This document shows, piece after piece, positions 23,426-33,815 of a DNA stretch of 64,000 nt; positions within the stretch are counted from its first letter, which is position 1; each line of letters starts with the position of its first letter. The stretch comes from Phyto melanocephala. Taxonomy: Eukaryota; Arthropoda; Insecta; Diptera; Rhinophoridae. The position numbers and the translations under genes were made by a program. Under the pieces are notes generated by a model. The model saw only the letters and a list, made by a program, of their open reading frames with translations, made no database searches and was not told the origin of the DNA. The stretch spans positions 41,694,412 to 41,758,411 of the forward strand of contig OW799234.1 of assembly GCA_941918925.1 (NCBI GenBank), written 5' to 3'.

Positions 23426-23579
23426 GAACTACATATGTTCAACAAACCTTTGATGACAAATTGCTTTAGTATTTGACTCAAAGATAAAGTGGAGCTTAGG
23501 TAACTGATACTTCGAAATCAGATGTTGTTACATGTTGACGGATTGCAGGGCATGGGGTTTGTTGATTGACTTCTACCGT

Positions 23580-25019
23580 TCAAAGTTTTATTCTTCTGTA
23601 GATAATCATCCCAATTATAACAGCAGTGAGAAGGAGAGCGGCATAGGCAACTGTGGCATGATGATATGTTACGTGCTTGATCTTTAATGGCAAATCAATA
23701 TTTACTTGTTGGTGCAGTTGTCTTTGTATTTCGGAGATATTTTTTATCTGATCAGCGTATGTTTTAAAATGAGCTTTTCCAAATTGCACTTCATTTGGCA
23801 CAATGATGTCGCTTATGTTTACGGTTGTTGTATAAGATGACTGATGCGAAGTGAAATAAGTTTGATGTACCTGGATGATGATGGACTTATTTTTTAAAGT
23901 GCATTCTGGATTTATTTTGAGGATTCCAGAGCCGTTTAGTGTTACTTGGGAATGCTCTTGTCCACACACGGCGGTTATTCGAGTAGGGTATTGCATAGTA
24001 TACATCCATTGGTTATTGTGTTCTAACTGTATTAGCGACGTGGCATCAATGACAGGCGTAATGCGGCAATTAGTGTGAGTGTTGTTGTTAAGAAGTGAAA
24101 TTTCACAGGAGCATTTGTCAGCATCTGCGTTGAATTTAGATTGCATATGCGGGCACAAAGTTTCACCTTCTTTTATTGTTGTGCATGATCTCCATTGTTT
24201 TTCAGATAAAAAATAATATGGATCTCTATGAGCATTTATCGCTAAAAATTCACTGCATGGTCTAATGGCTACCATAGTATTGTTAATTAGAGCTGGAATT
24301 GGATGTGGCTTAAGAAGTTCTAGTGTTTCTGGATCACATAAGGGAATGGATATGTGGAAAATTACGTGATCAGCTGTTACTCCTCCTTTTACACTCATTA
24401 CTTTGTACAGTTGTAACAGATTGTCTTCATTAACTGGTAACCGTAGAGACGCTGGTAGGTGATTTCTTACTTTTACCAGTTCGGATTCAAGTTGTGACGG
24501 AGATAACAACATTGTGCTGATCGTTCCGTGGTGCGAATCAGCTAACGCTGAAAATATTGATGATTGGATGCGATGTAATCTTGCTGATATTACAGAAAGC
24601 TGAACGGATAGTGAGATGAAAATTTGAAATAATTTGGTTTGAGATTGTTCCTTTTCGTCTTCATGTAATCTTGAAGTGATTTGTGTCAATTGCTCATCTA
24701 AGTTCTCAAATTTGGTTTTGATTCTTTCTTCTTCTTGTTTAAATACATTAAGCGTTGAGTCAATTATTGATGTTTGATTTTTTAAGAGTTGCTTAAGATG
24801 GTTTTCATTTTCCTGAACTGTCTTAATCGTGTCTGACATTTCTTTTGCGTAATTTGAATCTAAAATGCCAAAAAGTGAATTTGCGAGGTTACCGATCATA
24901 TTGATAGCGCCACGTTTGACTGTCTTTTCTTTCAGCAAAAGATTTTCCTCATTCAAGTCTGCTAAACCAAATTCAAAAGTTCGTAGAACATTCATACATG
25001 TTGCCTTTTGATGTATAAG
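23580..25019 (-). pseudogene. env: F-type envelope glycoprotein of the BEL/Pao element, main part
   Basis: These 471 open codons follow the ATG at 24995; the frame is also open from the Gypsy insertion point at 25019. The features are those of the baculovirus F-like env family of insect retroelements. There is a basic cleavage-like site followed by a Gly/Ala-rich fusion-peptide region (about residues 26-45) and a long heptad-rich segment (about 50-110). A Cys-rich ectodomain (about 215-345) with N-glycosylation sites follows. One membrane span sits near the C-terminus (about 448-465) with a short basic tail. The signal peptide and first ~75 residues lie on the far side of the Gypsy insertion at 29985-30209. 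The frame is the same on both sides, so env was still open when it was hit. Confidence 0.85.
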
Positions 25020-25023
25020 ATGG
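25020..25023. repeat. Left target duplication of the Gypsy element
   Basis: ATGG, repeated at 29985-29988. Confidence 0.85.
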
Positions 25024-25601
25024 TGTAGTAAAAGTGTTAAAAGTGTGTGTGTGTTTAAATTGTGATTAATTTGCCCTATAGGTTTCTTGATTTATTAGAG
25101 AGCCTTAGAAACTTAGTCGGCTCTATCGAGATGGCAAAGTCAATTGCCGAAGTGTTTAAACATTATATTAAAAATACAACAATTAGGTTTTGTGTCAGTT
25201 TTGTCACTAACTAACTTTTATTTAAATCTTAACAACTTATATACTATTTTAAATTTTGTGTATTCTTATTCTATTTCTTATTCTATGTTAACCAATTGCC
25301 CTACTTAAAATTATTTGTTTACATAATTACTTATATTCTACTTACTATGACATCAATATCATATATTTAATTATTATGCATTATTATTATTTAATTACTA
25401 TGACATCAATGTCATATATTTAATTATTATGCATTCTAGTGACCGATATCAATTGACACCAGACACCTGAAATGCAAGTCATATACTTTTTATTCATATT
25501 TGTTTTTGTTTATATTCTATTGTATTTTCATTTTGGTTTGTCTTCTTTTCTTTTTTATTTTTATGTATGTATGTTTGTGTATGCATGTATAATGCACTAC
25601 A
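25024..25601 (-). repeat. Gypsy 3' LTR
   Basis: On the minus strand it starts TGTAGTGCATTATACATG and ends CACTTTTACTACA. It matches 29407-29984 in length. Confidence 0.9.
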
Positions 25602-25620
25602 CCCCTACCGTTTGAAAAGA
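25602..25620 (-). other. Gypsy polypurine tract
   Basis: The minus strand reads TTTCAAACGGTAGGGG directly before the LTR start TGTAGTGC, the usual position of the polypurine tract. Confidence 0.6.
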
Positions 25621-25704
25621 AAAAAAAAAATATAATATGCAATATATATTTTTTTTTTATATATATACTTATATCTAAAATTACAAAATACTTAAAAAAA
25701 ATGC

Positions 25705-27639
25705 TTAAAACAATTTTAATCTGTTCTTATGTATGGTCATCGGTTTATTATCTTTTAAAATTGTGATATTCACATTTTCTATTTTTATTACTTTAAATGG
25801 ACCAATGTATTGGTTTTCACTTTTTCTTGCGTTTTCCTTTCTTAAAAATACTCTATCTCCTATTTTTATATCAATATTATTAGTATTCTTATCTTTAGCA
25901 ACTTTTTGTTTCATTTTGTATTTCAACAAATTTTTGTTTGCCATATCATGTGCATGTTTCAATTTTATTTTCAATTCGTTTACATAATCTTCATAATTGT
26001 AAAATATATCATCTGACATGGGTTCGGTTGGCATTGATGCCAATCTACCATATATCAGTTCAAATGGGGTAAAATGTGTGGATGTATGTGGAGTGGTATT
26101 ATACGCGAATGTATAATATGGAATCCATTCATCCCAATTGTATTGTTCCGTGAAAGAACGCATATACTCATTTAAAACTTTATGATTTCTCTCAATACTA
26201 CCCAAAGTTTCATGGTGATATGCTGTCGAAGTTATGTGTTTAATCTTCATGAGTGTACATATTCTCTTAAATAACTCATTTACAAATTCAGTTCCCCTAT
26301 CTGTTTTGACCGTATCAAAACATCCATATTTCAATATAAACTTTTCTACCAATATCCTTCCTATCTCAGATGCTTCTTTGGTTTCTATTGGGTATGCGTC
26401 AATGTATTTAGTTAGCTCACATTGCGCTGTCAATATATATCTGTATCCATTTGATACTCTTAATGGACCTACCGTGTCAAGTTGTATGACTTGAAAAGGT
26501 TTTGTAGGTGTATTAGTAATTTGGAATGGCACCTTTGTATGTTTAATAATTTTATTTCTTTTACAAGATTCGCATCGACTGACAAAATTCTTAATCATTT
26601 TGTACATATTTTTCCATATGTACTTCTGTTTTATTCTAATGACTGTTCTACGCACTCCCACGTGTCCGCCATGTGGAGTTTCATGATATTCCTTTATAAT
26701 TTCTTTTTGTTTTTCGTTTTCTAATATCTTTTCAGGTTGTCTAAACAATATAATTTCTATAGGTTTCTGCCTATGTTTACATTTATTCTGCATGCTATTA
26801 TATATTTCCATAAATCTCCTTTCGTGCACATATTTAAATATTTCATCATCTTTTGCTAGCGTTACTGTGAATATTTGGTTATCCCGTAAAATCTTCGTTA
26901 ACTTCTGCAAGACTGAACCTAAATTCGAGTATGCATTTTCATTACCAGATATTATTACGCGATTCCCTAAAATTTCAATCTTCGGCATGCCTCTATTCAT
27001 TCTAACTACTACAAATTGTAATCTCGGATAGCCTTTTACTTGTGAAAACGAAATGCTATTCCATATGTAAATGTGATCAGTCTCTCTGTCACTGTTTCCT
27101 TCCTTATTAATCTCATTTTCCTCATTTTTATTTTCCTCTCTTTTCCCTAACTTTTCAGTCATTTTCCTAGTCATTACGTTTATAGATTTTGGTATTATCT
27201 CTGTTCTTGGTGTAATTTTATTGATATCCGCTCCTAATGGTAAAATATATTCAATCTCATTTACTATGATAGCTAAAGTGTAAGTTCCATAATCTATCTT
27301 TGCCAAATATTTAGTAAGAAAATCTCTACCTAGAATTCCGTCTGTTGCTATAGGAAATTCCTTTTTTACTATCTGATATTCAAAGTCTAATTTGTCTTCT
27401 GGAAATACTAGTCTCAACATAGCGGTTCCCATTGTTCGTATTGCCTTATTCTCAATACCCGTAATTTTGCAAGCATTGTGTTCCCTTATTTCCCTACTTC
27501 CTATAAAATCTTCCTTACATATAGAAATATCCGCACCCGTGTCTATCAAAAATTTTACAAAATTTCCTTCATCAGTTCTAAATGTCACAAAATGTGGTGC
27601 ATTCATATGTGAGTTGTAAGTTTTCAAAGTATATTCCAT
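25705..27639 (-). CDS. pol: Gypsy pol: aspartic protease fused directly to integrase (no RT/RNase H)
   Basis: A 644-codon open frame. Residues ~25-110 are a retropepsin-like protease with LIDTGADISIC (31-41) and GILGRDFL (101-108). A charged linker (about 165-190) follows. From about 200 the sequence corresponds to the segment that normally follows RNase H. The integrase zinc domain is at 319-359 (H..H, CESC). The core has Asp388 (QLDTVGP), Asp447 (KTDRGTEF) and Glu483 (GSIERNHK), with 35 residues between the last two, so DD35E. A C-terminal GPFKV-type domain closes the protein. Some 600 residues of RT plus RNase H, usual between these parts, are absent without a frame break. The ORF lies in a different frame from gag, so translation presumably relied on frameshifting. 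Confidence 0.85.
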   Translation of the reverse strand: MEYTLKTYNSHMNAPHFVTFRTDEGNFVKFLIDTGADISICKEDFIGSREIREHNACKITGIENKAIRTMGTAMLRLVFPEDKLDFEYQIVKKEFPIATDGILGRDFLTKYLAKIDYGTYTLAIIVNEIEYILPLGADINKITPRTEIIPKSINVMTRKMTEKLGKREENKNEENEINKEGNSDRETDHIYIWNSISFSQVKGYPRLQFVVVRMNRGMPKIEILGNRVIISGNENAYSNLGSVLQKLTKILRDNQIFTVTLAKDDEIFKYVHERRFMEIYNSMQNKCKHRQKPIEIILFRQPEKILENEKQKEIIKEYHETPHGGHVGVRRTVIRIKQKYIWKNMYKMIKNFVSRCESCKRNKIIKHTKVPFQITNTPTKPFQVIQLDTVGPLRVSNGYRYILTAQCELTKYIDAYPIETKEASEIGRILVEKFILKYGCFDTVKTDRGTEFVNELFKRICTLMKIKHITSTAYHHETLGSIERNHKVLNEYMRSFTEQYNWDEWIPYYTFAYNTTPHTSTHFTPFELIYGRLASMPTEPMSDDIFYNYEDYVNELKIKLKHAHDMANKNLLKYKMKQKVAKDKNTNNIDIKIGDRVFLRKENARKSENQYIGPFKVIKIENVNITILKDNKPMTIHKNRLKLF

Positions 27640-27716
27640 TACATATTTTAGTTCCCCTACATCTTCGGTGAAATCTACTGTTGAGGATTGCAGGGGCCTA
27701 ACTCGTTTCCCTGCTC

Positions 27717-28757
27717 CTAAGCTATATATATTCTTCTTTGATTTCTACTTCCATTATTTCTAAACCTGTCATTTCTGTGGTTGTTAGTAGTTCTTGAGTG
27801 AGTTGAACTCTGATAATTGTTTCCTTGAGAATTTATGCTGTAATGACCCTGACTACTATTACTACCTCTATTGTTGTAATAACCCTGATAGTTATTTCTT
27901 CCTCTATTTTTGTAGTAACTCTTATTGTAGTTATAACCTCTATCGTTGTAAGTATTTATATTGCTCATGTTACGTTGCCTATTGTTATCAAATTGTTTTC
28001 TGTAATGCATTATAGGTTTGGATTGTGGCCTTACTTCTGCTGCTATTTGAATTGCCTCGTTTAAACTTGTAGGTCTAGCTGCCATTACCGTTGTTCTCTG
28101 TGGTTCACTCAAACCATTCTTGAAAGTACTTAGTGCTACTTGTTCATTTACCCTAACTATCGTTTCCCTATTTTGGATACCTAATTCTGCTATCTGTAAT
28201 TCATTCAGACTTGCTACGAGAGATTCAATTTTGTTGGCGAACTGTACCACTGAACCACTACCCTGTACCTGTTTTGCCAATTCATTATGAACGGAAGAAA
28301 GAGACTTCCTTGGCGTAAAAACTTTCCTAAATATACGTTTAAATGACTCCAACGTACTTGGTGTCTCCTCTGAGACCAGTTTATTTCTTACTCTGTCAGA
28401 CAATTTAGTGGCCAGGACGAATTTAATTAATTTGTTAATTTCCGTAGCGTCCTTAAGTGTTTCGGCATAGAAAGTAACTATTCCTATAAAATTATTGAGT
28501 TGACCGATATCACCATTAAACTCAGGTATTATTTTTGATGCGTCACAAATGCCAAACAATGCCATGTTGCTTGTATTTAAATACTGTAAGATTTTACCTT
28601 TGATTTCTTTTATATCCTGTAGCGAGTAACCCTCAAATTTTATAGCAAAAAGTGTCAAGTTTTCAATATCTTCTAAAGTTTTGTCTACATAACCTTGTGT
28701 GTAGATTCTGTTTGGGCTCTTTTTCAAATTTGTATAAATACTTCTCAATTTTTCCAT
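27717..28757 (-). CDS. gag: Gypsy gag
   Basis: A 346-codon ORF preceding pol. The first ~220 residues form a helical capsid-like region (LQDIKEIKGKILQYL, LATKLSDRVRNKLVSEETP, STFKNGLSEPQRTTVMAARP). The C-terminal ~90 residues are a low-complexity Asn/Arg/Tyr/Gly/Ser-rich tail (repeated YYNNRG-like units) with no CCHC knuckle. Such tails replace the zinc knuckle in several insect Gypsy lineages and probably bind RNA. The ORF is intact. It begins 46 bp downstream of the small ORF's stop codon. Confidence 0.85.
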   Translation of the reverse strand: MEKLRSIYTNLKKSPNRIYTQGYVDKTLEDIENLTLFAIKFEGYSLQDIKEIKGKILQYLNTSNMALFGICDASKIIPEFNGDIGQLNNFIGIVTFYAETLKDATEINKLIKFVLATKLSDRVRNKLVSEETPSTLESFKRIFRKVFTPRKSLSSVHNELAKQVQGSGSVVQFANKIESLVASLNELQIAELGIQNRETIVRVNEQVALSTFKNGLSEPQRTTVMAARPTSLNEAIQIAAEVRPQSKPIMHYRKQFDNNRQRNMSNINTYNDRGYNYNKSYYKNRGRNNYQGYYNNRGSNSSQGHYSINSQGNNYQSSTHSRTTNNHRNDRFRNNGSRNQRRIYIA

Positions 28758-28802
28758 TCATTATAATTTATTTTATATGCTCATAAATTCTTATACTATT
28801 TA

Positions 28803-29000
28803 CTATACATTTTCTATCTTATTACTAAATTTGTATGCCTTCTTTTTCATGTAACCTTTATAATATTCATGAATTTTTCCTATAACTAATACAATCAAAA
28901 GGACCAAAATTATTTGTTGCATATGATCCTGGGTAACTGTCAGCACTCCTCTATTGTTCTCGTTCACAATGATGTCCTCCTTGGAAAACCATCCACCCAT
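28803..29000 (-). CDS. Small myristoylation-type membrane ORF upstream of gag
   Basis: 65 codons starting MGGWFSKEDI, where Gly2 with a following Ser fits an N-myristoylation signal. A single membrane span follows (IILVLLIVLVIGKIHEYY, about residues 30-47), then a basic Lys-rich tail. Small ORFs in this position occur in some insect Gypsy elements of the mdg1/412 group; I recall the class rather than an exact match. Its role is unknown; membrane targeting of assembly is a guess. Confidence 0.6.
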   Translation of the reverse strand: MGGWFSKEDIIVNENNRGVLTVTQDHMQQIILVLLIVLVIGKIHEYYKGYMKKKAYKFSNKIENV

Positions 29001-29406
29001 TTTGATGAAAACCCTACTTATAGTTTCTTCTTATGTTCTGTATTTCGTTCAAAATTCTCGATTTTTCAACCTTGTTGACGGTTAGATGAAACCTTCGATA
29101 AGCCTCTGCAATGAGTTTTCGTTTTCTGACTGCTTACTTAGGGGCCTGTACAGCGGCTTCTATCGGTTGAGGTACGTATTCTTCTACGTATTCTTCTATA
29201 AGCAACTGCTCATATTTCTTAAACAGCTGGTCGATGTATTGCTTTTCTATTTTCTATTTCCATAACTTAAAAGGGAATTCAATCCTAGTATCTAATTTTG
29301 TAAATCGGTCGGCATCGACATTTGATACTATGGGTCCTAAATTAATGTTTGCCAATTGTCAGATTTGGAAGATTTGGCAGGATTGACAGATTTGGCAGGA
29401 TCGCCA
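29001..29406 (-). other. Gypsy 5' leader with PBS-like end
   Basis: The sequence next to the 5' LTR reads TGGCGATCCTGCCAAATC on the minus strand, where a primer-binding site should lie. It begins with TGGCG as in tRNA-Arg-primed elements, but the match beyond that is weak. A duplicated GATCCTGCCAAATC-like motif follows. A short open piece at about 29137-29255 (minus; LIEEYVEEYVPQPIEAAVQ) lacks its own ATG and may be a decayed or spliced leader ORF. Confidence 0.45.
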
Positions 29407-29984
29407 TGTAGTAAAAGTGTTAAAAGTGTGTGTGTGTTTAAATTGTGATTAATTTGCCCTATAGGTTTCTTGATTTATTAGAGAGCCTTAGAAACTTAGT
29501 CGGCTCTATCGAGATGGCAAAGTCAATTGCCGAAGTGTTTAAACATTATATTAAAAATACAACAATTAGGTTTTGTGTCAGTTTTGTCACTAACTAACTT
29601 TTATTTAAATCTTAACAACTTATATACTATTTTAAATTTTGTGTATTCTTATTCTATTTCTTATTCTATGTTAACCAATTGCCCTACTTAAAATTATTTG
29701 TTTACATAATTACTTATATTCTACTTACTATGACATCAATATCATATATTTAATTATTATGCATTATTATTATTTAATTACTATGACATCAATGTCATAT
29801 ATTTAATTATTATGCATTCTAGTGACCGATATCAATTGACACCAGACACCTGAAATGCAAGTCATATACTTTTTATTCATATTTGTTTTTGTTTATATTC
29901 TATTGTATTTTCATTTTGGTTTGTCTTCTTTTCTTTTTTATTTTTATGTATGTATGTTTGTGTATGCATGTATAATGCACTACA
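29407..29984 (-). repeat. Gypsy 5' LTR
   Basis: 578 bp, the same length and sequence as the 3' LTR as far as I compared them. It contains the promoter side of the element. Confidence 0.9.
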
Positions 29985-29988
29985 ATGG
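29985..29988. repeat. Right target duplication of the Gypsy element
   Basis: ATGG, matching 25020-25023. Confidence 0.85.
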
Positions 29989-30209
29989 CATAAATGTTGC
30001 ATTGCTGTTGTCCCCTTAGTAAGGGTAGTCATTTTACGCCAATATGGTTGTAGTTCATAATAGGTAATTATTTTCCATTCAGAGCGTGACATTAGTGTGT
30101 TGCCAATTCCTTCAAAATGTAGACCAAGAGTGGACTCGAATTCCTGTACTTCAACCCTTTTTGCACAGATAAGTGGTAGAACTAGTAGAGTTATTAGCAG
30201 TATCGGCAT
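29985..30209 (-). pseudogene. env: Envelope N-terminus of the BEL/Pao element (interrupted)
   Basis: The ATG at 30209 opens a classical signal peptide (hydrophobic residues 3-15, cleavage likely near the Cys-Ala-Lys) and about 60 residues of mature protein before the Gypsy LTR begins. The last 35 apparent codons of the 110-codon frame are Gypsy LTR sequence. The start overlaps the 3' end of pol by 16 bp. The remaining env resumes at 25019 in the same frame. Confidence 0.8.
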
Positions 30210-32572
30210 ACTCGGAAGTACTGACAGCTTTCGTTTTTAACTTCCACTATTTCGTCGGATGGCGTTGTAGATGAGTTAGATTTGGAATTTTCTGTCAATT
30301 TTATAGCCTTTTGCATTGAATTTTGAGAATTTTCATCTTCCTCTTCAAGTGTGGGAAGTGGTGCCAAATATCGGACTGCTCGTTTTAGTATTCCTGAAGA
30401 TGTTTTAATATCTGCCACTCTCACCATCTCGTCATTTCCCTTATAGGTTTTTATTACCCGTCCTAAGGGCCATTTTATAACGGGAATGTTGTCTTCTTTG
30501 AGGATGACGATATCTCCTGGCTGAAGATTTTTTGATCTTTCTTGCCATTTGTTTCGGTACTGGAGTTCATTGAGATATTCCCGTGACCATCTGGTCCAAA
30601 ATTCGTGCTTCAGGTGAGAAACTAACTGCCATCTGGATTTCAAGCTGGTTTTCATAGATTTGGCGTGTGCGTCAATTTGAGCAGTGAGCGGCTCACCAAT
30701 CAAAAAATGCAGTGGAGTAAGTGCAGTAAGATCATTTGGATCATTTGACATTGGTGAAATAGGTCTGGAATTGAGTATTGCCTCTATTTCCACAACTAAT
30801 GTTTCGAGTTCTTTATAGGTTAAGGATGCATTTCCCATGCTTCTAATGAGCAGGGTTTTTGCGGATTTCACAGCTGCTTCCCATAGACCACCAAAATGTG
30901 GTGCTCTTGGCGGTATGAAATTGAATTGTATCCCCTTGTTGTTGCATGCATTTGTAATTGCCTCCTGAGCGGTGGAAGAGTGAATTACTGTTGATAATTC
31001 AGGCAATTTATTTTTTGCTCCGACAAAATTTGTTGCGTTATCGCAATATAAGTTTTGGCAGTGTCCGCGCCGGCCAATGAATCTTTTGAGGGCTCCTATG
31101 AATGCTTCGGTTGTAAGATCACTCACCAGCTCCAAATGAACTGCGTTTGTGGTGAAGCAGCAGAAAACTGCAATATACGCCTTGTGTGGTCTTTTTCCAC
31201 GAAGTTTGTAGTGCACTGTTATTGGACCACAATAATCTACTCCAGCGTTCACAAATGGCCGAGCGGGAGTCACTCGTGTTGCAGGCAAGTTTCCCATTAC
31301 TTGTTTGAAAAGCACTGGCTGGGCTCTACTGCAAATTGTGCAGCGATGAATTGTGGCTCGTGCCATAATTTTTCCTTTGATTGGCCAATATCGTTGTCGA
31401 ACCAATCCTAATAGTGTTTGTGCCCCACAGTGTTTGTTGTCTTTATGAAACATTTCAAACAGTAATTTTGAGATGGGATCGTTGTAAGGAATGAGCAGCT
31501 GGTGTTTTGTATCATATGCCAATGATGACTCATGAAGCCGACCACCGACACGAATAAGTCCATTTTTGTCCAAGAAGGGTGACAGATTGCTTAAGTTACT
31601 TACTCCTCGTAGTTCATGGTTTCTTTTTAGTTGTTTAATTTCTTCTTTGAAATCTGATGCTTGTATTTGTGCGATAATGGAAATTAGCGCTTGTTCTAAT
31701 TCCGTTGTCGTTAATAGTTTTTGGGAGTTCTCTCGAGCTCTTCTGCACCTAGTGTGACTTATAAAGCGTAAAACATATCCCACAATCCGCTGTAATTGGT
31801 GGAATGAATTCTTGTGATTGATGGTGTAAATGAAATTTCTTTCAAGATTTGATGAATTGACAGGATTTGGATTGAATAGTGGGGGCCAGACTTGTTCCTT
31901 CCCATGTAAAAACAGTGGTCCACAAAACCAAAGAGTACATTCTTTAAGGGCAGTTGACGATATACCACGAGATAAAATGTCTGCCGGATTGCATTTGGAA
32001 CTTACATGCCGCCATTGTTCTGCTTTTGTTGCTTCTTGAATTATCGAAATTCGATTGGCTACGAATGTGTTGAATGATGCTGATGACGAGTTAATCCAAG
32101 ACAGCACAATTTCTGAATCTGTCCACAACCAGACTGGGCAGGTTAATTGAAGGTCAGTTCTTATTCTAGTGGCTAATTGTGCTCCAAGTACAGCCGCACA
32201 TAGCTCTAAACGTGGAATTGATTGTTTTTTCAATGGTGCTACTCGAGACTTTGCACAAAGAAGCCGTGTTATGATGGTACCGTTCTTAAATACTGATCTA
32301 ATATAAGCTGCTGCTCCGTACGCTTTTTCGGATGCATATGTAAAAATGTGCAGTTGCAAAGATTCTGGAAGTCCTCCCTTAAAGATATGTCTTGACAATT
32401 GCAACGTTTTTAATGCACACAAATTAGTTCGAAATGTAGTACATTTGGTATGCAGTGATTCAGGCAACGATTGGTCCCAGTCTAATTTTAACTCCCATAG
32501 CTCTTGAATGAATATTTTGGCTGTTACTACGACGGGAGAGAGGATTCCTAGTGGGTCGAACAATCTTGCCAA
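30194..32572 (-). pseudogene. pol: BEL/Pao pol: RT thumb, RNase H, integrase, DUF5641-like domain
   Basis: A 792-codon frame. Residues 1-90 (LFDPLGILSPVVVTAKIF) are the BEL RT C-terminal/A17-associated region. RNase H lies at about 88-200. Its first acidic residue appears lost (IFTYASEKAYGAA, where the family has Asp), while Glu122 (PRLELCAAV) and Asp152 (WTDSEIVLSWI) remain. The integrase zinc domain is at about 376-414. The core carries Asp446 (AGVDYCGP), Asp511 (YCDNATNF) and Glu565 (GGLWEAAVKSAK). A DUF5641-like C-terminal domain is at about 640-750. A one-base frameshift at about 32560 separates it from the preceding RT piece. Confidence 0.85.
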
Positions 32573-33005
32573 ATCCGATGGACTGTACGCTTAGTAATCT
32601 TCTTGGTTGCATCCATGTTTACTTTTACGCACAGTTTATCATCCTTAGGAAGCCAGGTCATTCCTAGTGTTTTTATCGTATCTGCCTTTGAGTTTTCGAA
32701 ATCTAAATCTATTTCCAGATCTCCTTGTGAAATATTTTTCAGCAGTTGTGGGTGATTTGCACACCATTTACGTAAAATGAAACCGCTATTTTTCATGATC
32801 TCCTTAAGCTGATTTTGGAGATATATTGCAGTTACTAAGCTATCGGATCCACCTAGGCTATCATCTGCGTAGAAATTCTCTTTGAGAAATTGCGAGGCAA
32901 GAGGGTAACGCACTGCATTTTCTCTGGACAATAGCGGAAGGACGTTATTTTTTGCATGTTCGAAACCTTTGTCCGGTGTGGACGGCTCTAGTTTGAAGTT
33001 CTCTA
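32548..33005 (-). pseudogene. pol: BEL/Pao reverse transcriptase, palm fragment
   Basis: The minus-strand reading contains the RT catalytic box FYADDSLGG (residues ~20-28 of the ORF from 32931) and a downstream TLGMTWLPKDDKL block. The bases from 32932 to about 33005 continue the same frame upstream (LEPSTPDKGFEHAKNNVLPL). Everything N-terminal in RT, plus protease and most of gag, is missing. The frame is lost at about 32560, just before the LFDPLG motif of the next ORF. Confidence 0.8.
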
Positions 33006-33401
33006 TTATTGCCTCTTAATTGCAGAGTTTGTTGAAGTGGGTTTGATAGCGCCCTGTTGATTATTGCTGTTGTCTGTGATTGGTTTTGAAGTTTCCATAA
33101 TGGCTGCTTCAAATATTTCCCTGTACTTTTGAGTGAGGTCAGAAATTTTCTTGTAATAATTTTCGGTGAAGTATTTGTGCTCTAGTTGTGGATTCTCTAT
33201 ACATCGTATTTTATTGTCGACGGTTTCAAATTCCTCCCAAGCAATATCTAACCTTCTGAGCCTCTCTTCATAGTAGTTAAGGGTTTTTCTGGAGGCAGAA
33301 TCCTTTTTGAAGTTTCGAATCAAGGATTCTATTAGCTCTCCTGTTGTGCGCTGAGATGCTGTTAGCTGGTTCATTAGCGTATCTTCCTGGACGGCAAACA
33401 T
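33006..33401 (-). pseudogene. gag: BEL/Pao gag, N-terminal fragment
   Basis: 131 codons rich in charged, helical sequence (LTASQRTTGELIESLIRNF, NYYEERLRRLDIAWEEFE). This is the helical N-terminal region typical of BEL gag proteins upstream of the DUF1759 capsid part. The capsid, zinc knuckles and protease that should follow are deleted, and the frame ends in unrelated residues at the RT junction near 33006. Confidence 0.65.
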
Positions 33402-33656
33402 TATGTAGATTGCTGAGTGATGACGCTATAATATGTAGACTTCTTAGTCTTGTTGTGTGTCTTAGGTTCCTTACCACTAGTAGGAGGAAACTTAACAGTG
33501 GAATCACCAAACGTATGGTGTCCTAATGAAATGATGATTGTCCTTAAGTTTTCAATCAACCAAAGAACTAAATGTTGTGTGATCGTAGTGATCGCCAGCT
33601 GTTTATGATGAGCTGGTGATATTGTGGTAATCCTTAAGCCTCCAATCAGCCAAAGG

Positions 33657-33676
33657 AAATCACGTCGGGGACACCA
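33657..33676 (-). other. Primer-binding site of the BEL/Pao element (tRNA-Trp type)
   Basis: The minus strand reads TGGTGTCCCCGACGTGATTT, two bases from the LTR end. It is complementary, with one mismatch, to the 3' end of fly tRNA-Trp (ending ...AAATCACGTCGGGGTCA plus CCA), as I recall that tRNA. Confidence 0.65.
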
Positions 33677-33678
33677 AC

Positions 33679-33815
33679 TGTTTTGTTGATCAAATGAAAA
33701 TTGTGTAGTCGCAAGGCTTAGGTGCCAAGCAACTATTTTTGTTCTTTGTCAAGGCAGTAGCACCAGGACAAATATTATTTTTGTTCTTTGTCAAGGCAGT
33801 AACACCAGGACAAAT
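33679..33815 (-). repeat. BEL/Pao 5' LTR remnant
   Basis: This matches the first ~140 bp of the 3' LTR (TGTTTTGTTGATCAAATG on) but has two, not three, 48-bp units. It then departs from the 3' LTR at 33815. Confidence 0.75.

Larger units (their letters stand above)
25024..29984 (-). mobile_element. Gypsy-superfamily (mdg1-like) LTR element lacking RT and RNase H
   Basis: Two 578-bp LTRs (25024-25601 and 29407-29984) have TG...CA ends and 4-bp duplications ATGG, and flank 3.8 kb with a small ORF, gag and a protease-integrase pol. The LTRs show no difference in the stretches I compared, so the insertion is recent. The region between protease and the pre-integrase segment contains no RT or RNase H, although the frame is open. 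The element needs RT from a relative. It sits inside the BEL/Pao env in the same orientation. Confidence 0.9.
22738..33815 (-). mobile_element. BEL/Pao (roo-like) retroelement with env, internally deleted and interrupted
   Basis: On the minus strand the order is 5' LTR remnant (33679-33815), PBS, gag start, RT remnant, RNase H/integrase, env, PPT, 3' LTR (22738-23415). Integrase type, the DUF5641-like C-terminal domain and an F-type env place it with env-bearing BEL/Pao elements such as roo. Most of gag, the protease and the N-terminal half of RT are deleted between 33006 and 32931. A complete Gypsy element is inserted in env at 25024-29984. It cannot replicate. Confidence 0.85.

Noticed and set aside
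25733..28064. Plus-strand ORFs opposite the Gypsy pol and gag
   Set aside because: They are antisense shadows of long, motif-bearing minus-strand frames.
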